From assembly GCA_910587835.1 (NCBI GenBank), contig CAJUNQ010000018.1, positions 1 through 14,744 of the forward strand: a DNA stretch of 14,744 nt, written 5' to 3'. Shown in pieces: positions 13,259 through 14,744 of the stretch. Each line of letters begins with the position of its first letter. Position 1 is the stretch's first letter. The stretch comes from an uncultured Oscillospiraceae bacterium. GTDB lineage: Bacteria > Bacillota > Clostridia > Oscillospirales > Acutalibacteraceae. Made by a program: the position numbers and the translations under genes. A model generated the notes under the pieces. The model saw only the letters and a list, made by a program, of their open reading frames with translations. It made no database searches and was not told the origin of the DNA.

Positions 13259-14548
13259 ATGGCGGAGATCAGAGCCTTTCACGCCCTGCGCTATGACCTG
13301 GAAAAGGCCGGGAGGATCGAAGAACTCACCTGCCCGCCCTATGATATTATCAGCGAGGAGCAGAGGGAAGAATTTCTCGCCCGCAACCCCCGCAATGTCA
13401 TTCGTCTGGAACTGCCCAAGGGAGAGGACCCCTATGGGGAAGCTGCCCGGACCCTGAACCAGTGGATGGAGGAGGGCATTCTGAAGACGGACATGGACCC
13501 GGGGCTGTACATCTATGAGCAGGAATTTCTCACCCAGGTGGACAAGGGGGAGACCCGCCGCCTGCGGGGGCTGATCTGCCGGGTGAAGCTGGAGGAGTTT
13601 GCCGCCGGGGTGGTGCTTCCCCATGAGGAGACCCTGAGCAAGGCCAAAGAGGACCGGTTCCGGCTGATGGACGCCACCCACTGCAATTTCAGCCAGATAT
13701 ACTCTCTTTATCAGGACCCGGGTCATATGACCCGCCAGCGCCTGGACAGTCTGACAGAGACCTGCGCCCCTCGCTATGCCTTTTCTGACGGGCTGGTGAC
13801 CCACCGGCTGTGGGTGGTTAACGACACTGTGGCCATTGCCGCCATTCAGGAGGACTTTGCCGGGAGAAAGCTCTATATTGCCGACGGCCACCACCGGTAT
13901 GAGACGGCCCTGAACTACCGCCGCCACCTAAAGGAGCAGGGCATTACCTGCCCAGGGGCGGACTTTGTCATGATGATGCTGGCGGATATGGCTGACCAGG
14001 GGCTGGTGGTGTTTCCCACCCACCGGCTGGTGCGGGGCCTGGATGGCTTCGACTGCCCGGCGGCCATGCTGCGGAAAAGCGGGGACTGGTTCCAGGTGGA
14101 GCCGGTGCAGAACCGGGAGCAGGCTCAGCAATCCCTGGACAAGGCCTACAGCCAGGGCCAGCACGCCTTTGCCTGCTATGACGGGCACTGCTGGCATTGT
14201 CTGATTCTGAAAGATCCGGCGGTGATGGAGGAGCTGCTGCCCCAGGCCTCCGCTGCTTACCGGGGGCTGGATGTGACCATTCTCCACAGCCTGATTCTAG
14301 AAAAGCTGTTAGGCATTGACAAGGAAAACATGGCGGCCCAGAGAAACCTCACCTATACCCGCTCCACAGAGGAGGCGGTGTCTTCTGTGGACAGGGGGGA
14401 GAGCTGCTGCTGTTTTCTTCTCAATCCCACCCGGGTGGAGGAGATTGGCGCGGTTGCTGCCTGCGGGGAGAAGATGCCCCAGAAATCCACCTATTTCTAT
14501 CCCAAGCTCATTACTGGCCTGGTGATGAACAGTCTTACCCAAAGCTGA
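13259..14548 (+). CDS. DUF1015 family protein (ParB/Srx-like fold)
   Basis: The 429-residue protein matches DUF1015 (PF06245) along its full usual length. Conserved stretches are CPPYDII (25-31), RNVIRLELP (45-53), LPHEETLSKAKEDR (120-133) and DGHHRYETA (209-217). The DGHHR motif resembles the phosphate-binding motif of the ParB/sulfiredoxin superfamily, some members of which (SerK, SbnI) are kinases of free serine. A nucleotide-dependent small-molecule kinase role is therefore possible but not shown. I chose ATG 13259 because AAGGAGG lies 8 bases upstream; a longer frame from 13148 would run through the promoter and leader hairpins. The next gene starts 13 bases after its stop, so the two probably formed one operon. 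Confidence 0.88.
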   Translation: MAEIRAFHALRYDLEKAGRIEELTCPPYDIISEEQREEFLARNPRNVIRLELPKGEDPYGEAARTLNQWMEEGILKTDMDPGLYIYEQEFLTQVDKGETRRLRGLICRVKLEEFAAGVVLPHEETLSKAKEDRFRLMDATHCNFSQIYSLYQDPGHMTRQRLDSLTETCAPRYAFSDGLVTHRLWVVNDTVAIAAIQEDFAGRKLYIADGHHRYETALNYRRHLKEQGITCPGADFVMMMLADMADQGLVVFPTHRLVRGLDGFDCPAAMLRKSGDWFQVEPVQNREQAQQSLDKAYSQGQHAFACYDGHCWHCLILKDPAVMEELLPQASAAYRGLDVTILHSLILEKLLGIDKENMAAQRNLTYTRSTEEAVSSVDRGESCCCFLLNPTRVEEIGAVAACGEKMPQKSTYFYPKLITGLVMNSLTQS

Positions 14549-14561
14549 GGAGGAGACTTAT

Positions 14562-14717
14562 ATGAGCTATGACCTGATGGTTTTTGAAGGGGAGAAAGCT
14601 CCCAGGCCTAGGGCTTGTTTAAAAAATCGGAAACGCCGTCTTTTTACCCGGAAGGGGCCCCTTTCTGCGTCAAAAATCCTCGCCAATCGGAAGATTGCCT
14701 TGCGGTTTTTTCCTTGA
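14562..14717 (+). pseudogene. Start of a MSYDLMVFE-type protein gene, interrupted by the structured repeat
   Basis: GAGGAGGAG (14547-14555), overlapping the DUF1015 stop, leads to ATG 14562. The first 15 residues, MSYDLMVFEGEKAPR, match from memory the opening of a widespread family of uncharacterised cytoplasmic proteins of which I know only the conserved start MSYDLMVF. From about 14604-14610 the DNA becomes copy 2 of the structured repeat. The frame then reads basic repeat-derived sequence and stops at TGA 14715-14717, giving 51 codons. The rest of the original gene, if still present, lies beyond the window. Family recall is not a database result. Confidence 0.6.
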
Positions 14718-14744
14718 AATGAACCTCTTCTGGGTAAAAATTCG
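14610..14744. repeat. Structured dispersed repeat, copy 2 (truncated by window edge)
   Basis: It aligns with copy 1 (8331-8494) from the terminus AGGGCTTGTTT (14610-14620) to the window end. Shared blocks are GAAACGCCGTCT (14630-14641), CTTTCTGCGTC (14661-14671) and TTGCGGTTTTTTCCTTGAA (14700-14718). The long stem pairs 14641-14657 with 14724-14740 over 17 pairs, two of them G-T. The inner hairpin is CAATC (14684-14688) / GATTG (14693-14697) with a GGAA loop. Arm sequences differ from copy 1 yet pair within the copy. The right terminus should lie about 25-35 bases past the window end. Confidence 0.75.

Noticed and set aside
13166..13927. A 253-codon leftward open frame antisense to DUF1015
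   Set aside because: It covers the promoter and leader of the DUF1015 gene, and the opposite frame holds conserved DUF1015 motifs.
1..14744. CRISPR array, tRNA or rRNA
   Set aside because: I found no regularly spaced repeats, no cloverleaf with acceptor and T-loop signals, and no rRNA-like sequence. The TTCAAC pairs are too few and too short for a CRISPR array.

Overview
The window looks like chromosomal DNA of a moderately GC-rich Firmicute. I infer a gut-type Clostridia of the Oscillospirales group from the strong AGGAGG-type ribosome binding sites, Firmicute-type lipoprotein and ABC exporter genes, U-rich hairpin terminators and codon choice. This placement is inference; there is no rRNA or tRNA in the window to confirm it.

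Layout. (1) 1-63: the first 21 codons of a leftward secreted or membrane protein. (2) 64-489: a gene-free stretch with a G-run cluster, two pairs of TTCAAC repeats exactly 100 bp apart, and a terminator. (3) 490-1908: a leftward tyrosine recombinase with all catalytic residues and what looks like an XRE-type helix-turn-helix inserted in its core-binding domain. (4) 1909-2258: a possible truncated rightward ORF and a bidirectional terminator. (5) 2259-8235: a five-gene leftward operon (order of transcription: ABC ATPase, ABC-2 permease, GldG-like protein, DUF4340 protein, TrpX-like substrate-binding lipoprotein) driven by a clear promoter at 8271-8299 that overlaps a palindrome. (6) 8300-8831: a non-coding stretch with a structured repeat (8331-8494), a possible three-way-junction fold (8592-8650) and a strong rightward promoter. 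(7) 8832-9101: a YciI-like protein with its own terminator. (8) 9215-12795: a leftward, translationally coupled heterodimeric ABC exporter with one degenerate ATP site and a palindrome over its promoter. (9) 13259-14548: a rightward DUF1015 protein. (10) 14562-14744: the start of another gene that appears to be interrupted after about 15 codons by a second copy of the structured repeat, which runs off the window end.

The most notable signal is the repeat found at 8331-8494 and 14610-14744. The two copies share invariant blocks, while their paired arms differ in sequence yet still pair within each copy. One invariant block is read in different frames in the two copies, so the element looks like a folded, mobile, non-coding unit rather than a gene. 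Copy 2 sits inside a reading frame that begins MSYDLMVFE, which suggests it can insert into genes.

The five-gene operon encodes an ABC-2 transporter with two membrane-anchored extracytoplasmic partners, plus a lipoprotein from a different transporter class that has no permease of its own here. The exporter pair probably moves drugs or lipids out of the cell. The recombinase is alone: no excisionase, relaxase or phage gene is visible beside it.
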